Below are positions 36,001 through 43,400 of a stretch of DNA of 64,000 bases, one piece after another (the first letter of the stretch is position 1; each line of letters opens with the position of its first letter). A program made the translations under genes and the position numbers. Location: assembly GCF_039982735.1 (NCBI RefSeq), contig NZ_JBDWXV010000010.1, positions 248,001-312,000 of the forward strand, given 5' to 3'. The stretch is from Saccharospirillum sp039982735 (GTDB lineage: Bacteria > Pseudomonadota > Gammaproteobacteria > Pseudomonadales > Natronospirillaceae). The notes under the pieces were generated by a model. The model had not been told where the DNA came from. It saw only the letters and a program-made list of their open reading frames with translations, and made no database searches.

Positions 36001-37505
36001 ACTCACTGCTTGCTCTGCAGGCTATTAGGCGAATTGAGAGCGAGACTGGTATCCGGCTTCGCCCGGAAGACATAGTAGGCCTCAGTTTGAGTGAGGTTGC
36101 CGAGAAAATATCTCACAGCAACCCCGTCTCGGCTGAGCATGAAAACACACCAGCTGATTTGCCAACGGCGTTACGGCGCTCACTGAGCAACGAGCAAACC
36201 CGAATGCTGCTCAGGCAGCTATCCTACCCGGACAATGTCTGTAATAACTTGCCTGCATCATGGCTCTTGGAGGGCGAGCTTAATCTCGATACCTTTACCA
36301 GGAGTCTCACAAAGGTTTTTGAGCGACAAACCGCATTGAGAACCGTCATATCACACGGTGACAACGGATATCAGCAAGGTATTCTACCTGTGAAACAGGT
36401 TCCAGTGGTCGACATCATCGACCTCTCCAAAGAAGTAAACCCCGGGGAAGCCGCGTTGAGTGCCTCCAGGGAACTGGCGTTCAAGCCCTTTAAAGTTCTG
36501 GATCGCCCACTGTTCCGCTCGACGCTGTTTGTGCTTGGCGAATCCCGATACCACTACGTTTTTGTACCGCACCAACTGATTTTTGATGGGTGGTCTTTTG
36601 ACATCTTTCTGGCCGAACTTGAAAATGCCTATCGCGTGCTGAGTTCCAGTCAACAGGAGATACCTAACAAGCTAGCCTTCGAGTTCAGGGACTACGCAGA
36701 GTGGTCTGTCTCAAACGGGGCTTCTGATGAAGATGTCGATTATCACAAGGCGAGCTTGTCCGACTCTCTGAATTCTGGCCCTGCAACCTATAAAGAAACG
36801 CCTATCATCAACCAGTGTGCGCGGCAAACCCTGGCGTTCACTGAATCAGACCTGGAATCTGTAGAACAGTGCGCCACCAAGCTAAACCTAAAACTACACG
36901 AAGTACTGTTTTGTCTCTTCGCCGACGCATGCTGCCGGGCATTGAAACACGAGAAACTTGTGTTAGGCGTGCCAACCTCAGGGCGAAACCGGGCCGACGT
37001 CATCAATCTAATAGGCAGTTTTGTCACTATTATACCCAGCGTTATGCAGGTTCCGTCATCTGGCTTTCGGGAACGGATAGCAAGTCTCGCTAATCAGCTC
37101 GGGGAATATCTGAAGCACGTCAATGTTACCTACGCTGATATCGTCAAAGACACTCCGTCTGAACGAGTTCTGTTTCCCGAATTCGTCAGTGCCAGTTTCG
37201 CGTTCCAGGATATCCGGAACAGACCAACTGCCATCGCCAACCTCAAGCTAAAACAACTGGACCTTCCCCGGCTTAACACAGAATACCCAATTGAGTTCTG
37301 GGTCCGAATCCAACCGGGCGGGTTTATTGGTGTTTTCGACTATAACGAGGCGACGGTTGACACAGCTACCATCCAATCCCTGCAAGATGGGTTAGCTGAA
37401 CTGATCTCTGACCTGGAGAGTTTGTTAGCCCGTGAACCTATCGAGTCGACTTCGACCAACACCCCGCCGGTCAAGAAACCCATTTGGCGGAAGCTATTTC
37501 AGTGA
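33000..37505 (+). CDS. NRPS: condensation-adenylation-PCP-(degenerate) condensation
   Basis: 1501 residues. First C domain (about 10-430) with H149-H150-IICDG; A domain (about 450-960) with YTSGSTGKPKG near 610; PCP Ser1002 in LGGHSL; final C-like domain (1070-1490). In the final domain the HHxxxDG motif is H1191-Q1192-LIF-D1196-G, so the second, catalytic His is Gln. Pocket residues read D-I-L-Q-L-G-M-V-W-K by eye, near a Gly code I recall (DILQLGLIWK). The first C domain would join the beta-amino product of the upstream protein to Gly. No thioesterase, reductase or epimerase follows, so release is unexplained; neighbouring alpha/beta hydrolases are candidates. Starts four bases inside the upstream gene. 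Confidence 0.92.
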   Translation: MNSTPFNPFAGGELSRVAPTTGPQREIIASAQISDVANTAFNEAVSVRLSGHLNADLLRRCFDDLIAKHDILRATFSRNGTEICLHDTSSFELDYEDISDRSSSEQEATIRDLWKNIAISPMNLEEGPLFAAWLKKLDSTTHELILAAHHIICDGWSFGLVLSELSQSYGNSRSQTNTSADAISFFDYAEMVDSREISNIDNDYWINRFSDLPPNLDLPLDAPRPHYRTFEARRLDYQLNPELAKKLPKTAASLKVSMVNMVLAGYFVLLHRLTSNDDIVVGLPVAGQATQNRVKQIGHMVHLLPIRTLINAELPFSELCKQVKKEVLDATEHSNFTFGKLIEAIKVDRTRVPLINTIFNIDQPLEAIQFGDLNGRVRTVPRAAENFEMFLNILPSSTSLTIEATYSSALFDEETITSWLQTLERILAATAANPTIKIASIALTDQEPELVRRANATQSDLAYRSVIDALEHHVTTNPTHVACACGGRSWTYQTLEEKSNAIAVNLAKSGVVPGKTVGVCLERSDTALATIIGILKLGAVYLPMDPDFPETRLKYILEDSAAYAIVIDDSTPAFMTGLDIVKLNISDTEGEPGVSNASDLPVVSIEPEQTAYIIYTSGSTGKPKGVLVPHRALINFLESMANKPGCTSQDKLLAVTTFSFDISLLELLLPLICGAKTVIAEKESVKDGDKLRRLILDHQITVMQATPATWRMLLDTGWQHDGLKMKGLCGGEPLPPDLVRDLSGCLHELWNMYGPTETTVWSTCQQLRLTDRLISIGKPINNSQVHILDRERNPLPLSCPGELYIGGMGLATSYHQQPDLTAEKYIDHPNYGRLYATGDLAKWCPDGNVQHLGRMDDQVKVRGYRIELGDIDAALATCSDVTSACSYVWELAPGDARIVGCIVSGSKSGPNLVGIRKELRSLLPAYMIPQYILTIDSVPLSPSGKIDRRRLPKPELRESTILKATALANQTEEMVAKVWSDVLNTSSRIVREDNFFSLGGHSLLALQAIRRIESETGIRLRPEDIVGLSLSEVAEKISHSNPVSAEHENTPADLPTALRRSLSNEQTRMLLRQLSYPDNVCNNLPASWLLEGELNLDTFTRSLTKVFERQTALRTVISHGDNGYQQGILPVKQVPVVDIIDLSKEVNPGEAALSASRELAFKPFKVLDRPLFRSTLFVLGESRYHYVFVPHQLIFDGWSFDIFLAELENAYRVLSSSQQEIPNKLAFEFRDYAEWSVSNGASDEDVDYHKASLSDSLNSGPATYKETPIINQCARQTLAFTESDLESVEQCATKLNLKLHEVLFCLFADACCRALKHEKLVLGVPTSGRNRADVINLIGSFVTIIPSVMQVPSSGFRERIASLANQLGEYLKHVNVTYADIVKDTPSERVLFPEFVSASFAFQDIRNRPTAIANLKLKQLDLPRLNTEYPIEFWVRIQPGGFIGVFDYNEATVDTATIQSLQDGLAELISDLESLLAREPIESTSTNTPPVKKPIWRKLFQ

Positions 37506-37524
37506 AGACAGGATGTAACCCGAC

Positions 37525-38268
37525 ATGATAGAGCCTTTTTTCTTTGATGATGAACGCCTTTTCGGCAGCTATTTCTCATCTACTGACCCCTATACCGATA
37601 AAGTTGTCATCCTTTGCCCGCCCTTGTTCGATGAATACCGACGCACCTACCGAGCATTGTCTGAACTGGCAATGGCCATCGCAGAGCGTGGCGCGCACGC
37701 GTTTCGCTTTGACTATTATGGAACGGGAGAATCCCAGGGCGATCTTGCTGAGGCTACGATAGAAGGATGGTTGTCGGATATCGAAACAAGCATTGCTGAA
37801 GCCGTTGCTGTATCCGGTGCCAGCCAGGTCGTATTATTGGGTGTCCGCTTTGGTGCAACGCTGGCCGCGCAAAACAGCAATCCGCAGGTCAAAAGTCGTC
37901 TGTTCTGGGACCCGGTGATTTCCGGAAATAACTATCTTGACTGGCTGAATGAAATAGACCAAATTCTGTATACAAGACATAAAGCCGCCTCCCGAAGCAA
38001 CAATGTCGCTTTTGAAAATATCGACTACAAGAACTTTGATCTACCTGAACAGCTCACCACCCGAATGAGCCAGGTCACCATTCAGGATAGTCTTCTGAGC
38101 GACCCGCATCAGTGCTTTACCGTTTCAACCGACCCTGACTTCTGCCAGCAGCAAGCTTCTCAGAATTGCATCTATGCGGGCCTACCTTATGACTGGCCCT
38201 ATTATCACGATGGCGTCATTACACAAAAGCCAGTACTTGAAGCTTTACTTAACCGGGTGGTCGCATGA
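37525..38268 (+). CDS. Alpha/beta hydrolase-like protein, Arg at nucleophile position (hydrolase 2-like)
   Basis: 247 residues. PPLFDEYRRTYRAL near 35 resembles the CPPxxEE-type opening and YGTGESQGD the oxyanion strand of XrtA-associated hydrolase 2 (TIGR03101-like). At the nucleophile elbow the expected G-x-S-x-G is G106-V-R108-F-G110: Ser is replaced by Arg. The same change occurs in the N-terminal halves of the proteins at 48074 and 53966. It may not hydrolyse at all and could instead bind the carrier-attached product. Its stop overlaps the start of the partner hydrolase (GCATGATA), and the two lie between the assembly line and the CocE hydrolase. Confidence 0.8.
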   Translation: MIEPFFFDDERLFGSYFSSTDPYTDKVVILCPPLFDEYRRTYRALSELAMAIAERGAHAFRFDYYGTGESQGDLAEATIEGWLSDIETSIAEAVAVSGASQVVLLGVRFGATLAAQNSNPQVKSRLFWDPVISGNNYLDWLNEIDQILYTRHKAASRSNNVAFENIDYKNFDLPEQLTTRMSQVTIQDSLLSDPHQCFTVSTDPDFCQQQASQNCIYAGLPYDWPYYHDGVITQKPVLEALLNRVVA

Positions 38269-39113
38269 TAAAGGAAAAAATTTTCACTTACGGCGAGCAT
38301 CAACACGGCATTGGCGTTGTCTCTGAGCCCGATGATACATCAACAAGCCCGGTTGTCGTGCTTCTAAATGCCGGGTTGTCGCATCGTGCAGAACCCTACC
38401 GTCTTAACGTGCTACTGGCCCGCCGACTGGCAGCTCTCGGGTACATTGCGTTACGAGTCGATCTGTCGGGAAAAGGAGATTCCCCTACTCGTGAAAGCAT
38501 GAGCAACCGGGAGTCGGTTTCCCTCGACTGGACATACATGAAGCAGTCGCTCGAAATACTCTACGGACCAAGAACCGTTCTAATGTTTGGACTGTGTTCC
38601 GGTGCAGACAATGGTATTAAACTCTGCGCACAGGACCCTGACATCAAAGGGTTGATCCTACTCGACCCGGTTTCAAGGCAGGACCCTGGGTTTGCCAGGA
38701 GGGACCTCCTGAGAAAGCTGACTAACCTAAGCAAGTGGCAGAACATTCACAAAATATTGTTGCGCCGGTTTAAACAGAGCACAAACAAGGAAAGTTCGCT
38801 TCTGGACTCCCCGATGGATCTGCGAGATGAGCCCAACGACGAGGACATGGATCAATGTTTAAGCGGGATCGTTAAAAAAGACGGTCGGGTTCTGGCTTTG
38901 TTTACCAGCCAGACTTTATATCATTACAACAAGTGCGGCCAGTTTGCATCGGCTATGGGTATCGATGGATTAACACCTGTAACAGAGGAGTTTTTCTGGC
39001 CGAATGCCAAACACATCTATCCCGTTGAAATGCATCGCAACCGCCTTATAGAGACGGTTGCTGACTGGGCTGACCGACACATTCAACACTTTAAATCCAT
39101 GAAGCCGGAATGA
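38265..39113 (+). CDS. Alpha/beta hydrolase, Cys at nucleophile position (hydrolase 1-like)
   Basis: 282 residues. LLNAGLSHRAEPYRLNVLLARRLA, RVDLSGKGDSP and a nucleophile elbow G109-L-C111-S-G113 show a dienelactone-hydrolase-like or XrtA hydrolase 1 (TIGR03100-like) fold with Cys in place of Ser. Such a Cys could take over an acyl chain from a carrier, so it is a candidate release or transfer enzyme for the NRPS product. It overlaps its R-type partner (37525-38268) by four bases and the next gene by four. In the fused proteins at 48074 and 53966 the same C-type half follows an R-type half, so this pair looks like the split form. Confidence 0.8.
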   Translation: MIKEKIFTYGEHQHGIGVVSEPDDTSTSPVVVLLNAGLSHRAEPYRLNVLLARRLAALGYIALRVDLSGKGDSPTRESMSNRESVSLDWTYMKQSLEILYGPRTVLMFGLCSGADNGIKLCAQDPDIKGLILLDPVSRQDPGFARRDLLRKLTNLSKWQNIHKILLRRFKQSTNKESSLLDSPMDLRDEPNDEDMDQCLSGIVKKDGRVLALFTSQTLYHYNKCGQFASAMGIDGLTPVTEEFFWPNAKHIYPVEMHRNRLIETVADWADRHIQHFKSMKPE

Positions 39114-40933
39114 AACTATATCTGGTCGCAATCTCGCTCATTCTGATCACACTGATTGGCCTGGCAGGCTATTACTCGACGAGCCTAAAACAGTGGCTAA
39201 GCGACACAACAATGCCAATGCGGAAAGGCGTACATGTTTCAAGAAACGTGATGGTTCCGATGAGCGATGGTATCAACCTTGCGACCGATGTATATCGCCC
39301 GACCGGGAGCGGTGGCCGCTTTCCGGTCATTATGATGCGTACCACTTACGGCGGCGTTCCATTCAACGACATCAAGCAATTTGTTGATCACGACTATGCG
39401 GTAGTAGTGCAGCATGTGCGTGGTCGTTACAATTCACAGGGGCGTTTCAACAGCCCTTACCGGGATTCCGCCCAGGACGGCTACAATACCATTGACTGGA
39501 TTGTTTCCCAATCTTGGGCCACCGACAAAGTAGGTACCTTTGGCTGTTCGTACCTCGGTGAAAGCCAGATCATACTGGCTGCAAGAAACCACCCAAATCA
39601 CGTTGCCATGATAGCCTCAGGTGCTGGTGGTGCCATCGGCAAAGCCAAAGACGCCTACGGGTATTTTGGCGTGTTTGAGAATGGCGTGTTGAACCTGGCC
39701 TCCTCATTGGGTTGGTTTACTGCCGAAGGGGCAAAGGACTTCAACACCACGCCTCGTTCCGACGACTATGAAGAGCGCATGCGTACTTACATGAATTACC
39801 TGCCGGTTTCCGAAATAGCGGAAAAGGTTGCCCCCTATGAAACCGGTTTTGACGACATCATCAGCCATCCACTAACCGACAGTTGGTGGGATGAAGAAGG
39901 TTACACCCATCCCAACGATCAATTCTCTGTAGCCACCCTTCACATCAATGACTGGTTTGACCAGACTGCCCACAACGCTTTCAGGTTAGCGCAGCACATG
40001 GCAGAAAACGCCAGGACTCCGACAGCAAAATCACAGCATGTACTCATCGCCCCCGGAACCCATTGCGAGGCAGAGAAACTGAGGTCCGGAAAAATTACGG
40101 TAGGCGAGATGCCGTTTTATTATGATGCAAGAGACTTCGGTCAGATCTACCTTAACTGGTTCGACCACTGGCTCAAGCAAAAGCCCAGTGAACTACCACC
40201 CAAGTACGAGTATTACACGGTACATGCAGGGAGCTGGAACACTTCAGACCAATGGCCGCCGAAGTCAGCCACTGAAGTTGTCTTCCGGATGCAACCCGGA
40301 AATCGTCTTGAGCGTCAATCTGACCTGAGCAGTGAACAAGACACTGGTCAGACATACGATGAGTTCAGTTACGATCCGATGGATCCCGTACCAACCCTCG
40401 GTGGACCAATCTGCTGCACTTACCGGCCAGAAGACAGGGCCGGAGTGCTCGACCAACGACCGCTGAAGTCTCGCCAGGATGTGCTTGTCTACACCAGCAA
40501 ACCGCTGGAAGAAGATTTGACGATTACTGGAAACCCCAGCGTAGTATTGCACGTCTCCACCAGCGCGCCGGATACGGACTTCACCGTCAAGATGGTAGAC
40601 CAGTACCCGGATGGCAGGGCTTACGGACTTCAGGATGGCGTAGTAAGGTTGCGATACAGGAATGGAGTTGATCAACCGAGCCTCGTTACTCCAGGGCAGA
40701 TCTATCAAATTAAGCTTGAGATGAGGCCACTTGCCTATGTGTTCAAGGCCGGGCATCGCATTGAGTTCCATGTATCAAGTAGTAACTTTCCACGCCTGGT
40801 ACGAAACCTGAATACTGGCAAAGATGAGTACAGCGACTCAGAAATTTTTGTGGCAAAGAACAGAGTTCACCTAAGTGGTGACTCCCCTTCATATGTGACG
40901 CTACCGGTCACCAGATCGGGCGACCCACTTTGA
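39110..40933 (+). CDS. CocE/NonD-type (S15) serine hydrolase, membrane-anchored
   Basis: 607 residues. An N-terminal hydrophobic helix (about 2-22) suggests a signal anchor, so the catalytic part would face the periplasm. The alpha/beta hydrolase core has VPMSDGINLATDVYRP, YAVVVQHVRGRYNSQG, and the nucleophile Ser147 in G145-CSYLG150. HINDWFDQ and IAPGTHCE carry the likely Asp and His. A C-terminal jelly-roll follows with VYTSKPLEEDLTITG and VSSSNFPRLVRNLNTG. This is the S15/CocE family, which cleaves Xaa-Pro peptides or esters and amides. In this operon it could process the assembly-line product after export, as prodrug peptidases do, but the substrate is not shown. Confidence 0.85.
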   Translation: MKLYLVAISLILITLIGLAGYYSTSLKQWLSDTTMPMRKGVHVSRNVMVPMSDGINLATDVYRPTGSGGRFPVIMMRTTYGGVPFNDIKQFVDHDYAVVVQHVRGRYNSQGRFNSPYRDSAQDGYNTIDWIVSQSWATDKVGTFGCSYLGESQIILAARNHPNHVAMIASGAGGAIGKAKDAYGYFGVFENGVLNLASSLGWFTAEGAKDFNTTPRSDDYEERMRTYMNYLPVSEIAEKVAPYETGFDDIISHPLTDSWWDEEGYTHPNDQFSVATLHINDWFDQTAHNAFRLAQHMAENARTPTAKSQHVLIAPGTHCEAEKLRSGKITVGEMPFYYDARDFGQIYLNWFDHWLKQKPSELPPKYEYYTVHAGSWNTSDQWPPKSATEVVFRMQPGNRLERQSDLSSEQDTGQTYDEFSYDPMDPVPTLGGPICCTYRPEDRAGVLDQRPLKSRQDVLVYTSKPLEEDLTITGNPSVVLHVSTSAPDTDFTVKMVDQYPDGRAYGLQDGVVRLRYRNGVDQPSLVTPGQIYQIKLEMRPLAYVFKAGHRIEFHVSSSNFPRLVRNLNTGKDEYSDSEIFVAKNRVHLSGDSPSYVTLPVTRSGDPL

Positions 40934-40961
40934 ACTCAAATATACCGGGGAGAACATAGAA

Positions 40962-41801
40962 GTGTACAAATCCGTTAAGAGCAGGATCATCAATGGAATA
41001 GAGCTTCTACCGTTTGGTCACGATATTTACCTCCAATTAGCCAAGAAGCGACTCGGCATCACATACCGCGGGGTATTTGATACGAGCCGTGCTGCTCAGC
41101 ACAGTGCTTTCGGTGAGGTAACCAGTGAGTACGATGTCATCAATGAAGAAAAAAATGAAAATCTGGATAATGAAATGCCCATACTCGATAAACGGGTATT
41201 GGATATCGACTACCCGCTGTTGTTCTGGCTTTCCAGGTTGATGAAACCTTCTCAGAAGATTCTCGAATTGGGAGGAAGTATCGGGCAAGGGTTCTACAGC
41301 TTTGAACGTTATTTTCCCTACCCAGACAACATCATATGGGTGATTGCAGAGCTGGCAGGGGCTGTAAAAGCCGGCCAAAAAGTCGCTGAGATGAAGCAGG
41401 AAGAGCGACTGGACTTTATAGAAAGCAATTGCCTCAGCGACGTACATTCTGCTGATATTTTTATGACAGCAGGAACCATACAATATATTGATACTAACTT
41501 GAGCACCCTGCTAAACGATCTTAGGCAACTTCCGGAACATGTGCTGATACACAACCTGCCGGCTCACCCGACTGAAGACTTCTGGACGCTCCAAAATCTG
41601 ACCGTCTGTGAAGTACCTTATCACATTCATTCATTGGCCAATCTTGTCAGTGATATGGAGAGTTCCGGCTTCGAACTTATCGATCAGTGGAAACACCCCC
41701 GACAGATAGAGATACCCTACAACCTTAATAAAAAAGTTGAGCATTATTTTGGTTTTTACTTTAAGAGGAGGTTGTCTGCCCACCCGAAGGTCCAGAATTG
41801 A
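40962..41801 (+). CDS. TIGR04325-like putative methyltransferase
   Basis: 279 residues from GTG 40962. LELGGSIGQGFYSFERYF near residue 105 is a SAM-binding loop, and MTAGTIQYID, VLIHNLPAHPTEDFWTLQN and YHIHSLANLVSDME match the pattern I recall for TIGR04325 proteins of glycan loci. The family is predicted, not proven, to transfer methyl groups. No membrane segment is present, so it acts in the cytoplasm. It closes the plus-strand assembly-line operon. Targets may be the peptide or the sugar. The AT content rises slightly here. The gap that follows has a hairpin and a promoter. Confidence 0.75.
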   Translation: MYKSVKSRIINGIELLPFGHDIYLQLAKKRLGITYRGVFDTSRAAQHSAFGEVTSEYDVINEEKNENLDNEMPILDKRVLDIDYPLLFWLSRLMKPSQKILELGGSIGQGFYSFERYFPYPDNIIWVIAELAGAVKAGQKVAEMKQEERLDFIESNCLSDVHSADIFMTAGTIQYIDTNLSTLLNDLRQLPEHVLIHNLPAHPTEDFWTLQNLTVCEVPYHIHSLANLVSDMESSGFELIDQWKHPRQIEIPYNLNKKVEHYFGFYFKRRLSAHPKVQN

Positions 41802-41809
41802 CCCAGATA

Positions 41810-41828
41810 ATGATAGCGCGCTTATCAT
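41810..41828 (+). repeat. Small hairpin after the methyltransferase gene
   Basis: ATGATAG and TTATCAT can pair around CGCGC. No T-run follows, so it is a poor intrinsic terminator; it may be a weak terminator or a processing signal. Confidence 0.3.
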
Positions 41829-41948
41829 GACGTAATCGTACAGTGTTATGCGGCGGTTAGGTAATTGGTGCACGCTGCCTTATAAGCTTTTGCTTCTATT
41901 ACGGCAGATCAAAAAACAGGCAATAGATCGCCATTCCCTCTTCCTCTA

Positions 41949-41988
41949 ACAGTTAAACTGTGACAAAGTTAACGTTGTTAAGGATAAC
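41949..41988 (+). promoter_or_regulatory. Candidate promoter overlapped by a palindrome
   Basis: GTGACA (41960-41965) and GATAAC (41983-41988) are 17 bases apart and match 5/6 and 4/6 of the sigma-70 consensus, 15 bases upstream of ATG 42004. The perfect palindrome ACAGTTAAACTGT (41949-41961) overlaps the -35 edge and is a possible operator. This site would start the plus-strand operon of carrier and acyltransferase genes. Confidence 0.45.
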
Positions 41989-42003
41989 AGCAGTTAAGAT
42001 GAG

Positions 42004-43035
42004 ATGTTACGGATGACCGTCAAAAGCACTCTGATTCAAGCACTCACCAGCGCCCCCATGAACCGCCTCATGAGCGGGATACGCAACCAGTGTGTCCCTG
42101 TATTCATGTTTCACCGAATGCAGGACAAAGCGCTGGGAGTCCATGGCCACCAGCCAGACACCTTGCGGGCAGCCTTGTCTTACGTCCGTGAGAATCACTT
42201 TCAACCCATTTCAATTCGTACGCTGGTCGATCATCTGAACCAAGGAACGCCGCTGCCCGAGAAAGCCGTTGCTTTCACAATGGACGACGGCTTTTACGAC
42301 CAGGCCGAAATTGCCGTGCCCATTTTTCAGGAATTTCAGGTTCCAGTAACTATCTTCATTGCCACTGGCCTGCCGGACAACGAGTGGTGGTCTTGGGACT
42401 ACAAGCTTGAATACCTGATCATGTCACGCATGCGAAGCGCGCAACAAGTGCACATTGCCGACCAGGCTTGGGACATAGACAACGCTGATCGCGACAGCCG
42501 CCGGCGTTGCTTGCGCTCCATGCGCAATTACATCAAAGGCCAGGATGGCACCGGGTACGATGCCTTTGTAGAAGACATCAGCCATCAACTGGGCTGTGAC
42601 TTGCCGCCCTTGCCACCCCCGGCCTACCGCGCCATTTCCTGGTCTCAGGCCCGGGCACTGGAATCCCAGGGCGTGGAATTCGGCCCCCACTCACACCGAC
42701 ACAATATTTTACAAGCCCAGTCGCTGGCCGATGCCGAGCGCGAAATTCGTCACAGTTGGAGCCGGCTGAAAGCCGAACTCAAGCACCCACTGCCGGTGTT
42801 CTGCTATCCTACCGGGCGCAGCGGCGTGGACTTTGGACCGCGCGAAATGGCGATTGCCCAGCACATAGGCTTAGAAGCTGCCATGTCGGCCGATGCGGGT
42901 TATATTGACCTGGGTGCCGATGCGCATAACAATCTGTTCGCCCTGAGGCGATTCGCCTTTCCCGACAAGCTCAGTGACTTTCGCCAATACTGCAGCTGGC
43001 TGGAACGGTTCAAAGAACGTCGCTACGCCTTCTGA
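42004..43035 (+). CDS. Polysaccharide deacetylase (NodB domain)
   Basis: 343 residues; an in-frame ATG at 42013 is an alternative start. FTMDDGFYDQ with D94-D95 and GPHSHRHNIL give the Asp pair and the H-x3-H metal site of carbohydrate esterase family 4. CVPVFMFHRM is the family's opening strand. No signal peptide is seen. It is the second deacetylase in the window besides 21163-22185 and the one beginning at 63924. It opens the operon that then carries the carrier protein and acyl-CoA dehydrogenase genes. A deacetylated amine could be the acceptor for acyl groups made downstream; this is an inference. Confidence 0.83.
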   Translation: MLRMTVKSTLIQALTSAPMNRLMSGIRNQCVPVFMFHRMQDKALGVHGHQPDTLRAALSYVRENHFQPISIRTLVDHLNQGTPLPEKAVAFTMDDGFYDQAEIAVPIFQEFQVPVTIFIATGLPDNEWWSWDYKLEYLIMSRMRSAQQVHIADQAWDIDNADRDSRRRCLRSMRNYIKGQDGTGYDAFVEDISHQLGCDLPPLPPPAYRAISWSQARALESQGVEFGPHSHRHNILQAQSLADAEREIRHSWSRLKAELKHPLPVFCYPTGRSGVDFGPREMAIAQHIGLEAAMSADAGYIDLGADAHNNLFALRRFAFPDKLSDFRQYCSWLERFKERRYAF

Positions 43036-43105
43036 CAACGTTAGAGCGTGGAAAATTACCCAAAACTGAATATACTCACTACAGATGTAGCAAGGAGCAT
43101 ACGCC

Positions 43106-43345
43106 GTGTACCAGGAAAGGATTCGCAGTATTGTCGCCAAGTCCGTCAAACTGTCCAAAGACATCACTGACATTCAGGATTCCGACGACCTCTATTCGGT
43201 CGGCCTCACCTCACTGACCACCGTCAACCTGATGCTCTCTCTCGAAGACGAATTCGACATTGAATTCGACGATAACCGCCTTTCCAGACAAACCTTTGAA
43301 AGCATTGCCGCGTTGAACGACGCCGTAGAAGAGCTGAGTGCCTAA
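43106..43345 (+). CDS. Acyl carrier protein (free-standing)
   Basis: 79 residues from GTG 43106, with AAGGAG eight bases upstream. The helical pattern and DDLYSVGLTSLTTVNLMLSLEDEF match carrier proteins, with Ser36 in GLTSL as the phosphopantetheine site (the usual DSL is TSL here). It is followed by the acyl-CoA dehydrogenase gene 55 bases on. Such a carrier would hold an acyl or aminoacyl group while it is modified. The stand-alone adenylation enzyme at 56385 and the transferase at 25377 could load and activate it. Confidence 0.9.
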   Translation: MYQERIRSIVAKSVKLSKDITDIQDSDDLYSVGLTSLTTVNLMLSLEDEFDIEFDDNRLSRQTFESIAALNDAVEELSA

Positions 43346-43400
43346 CCGCCACTGACGGCGGCACGTGCAGTTCTAATTGTAAAAGAACAGGAGAAAACGC

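Noticed and set aside
41810..41828. Terminator after the methyltransferase gene
   Set aside because: The hairpin exists but no T-run follows, so it was kept only as a repeat.
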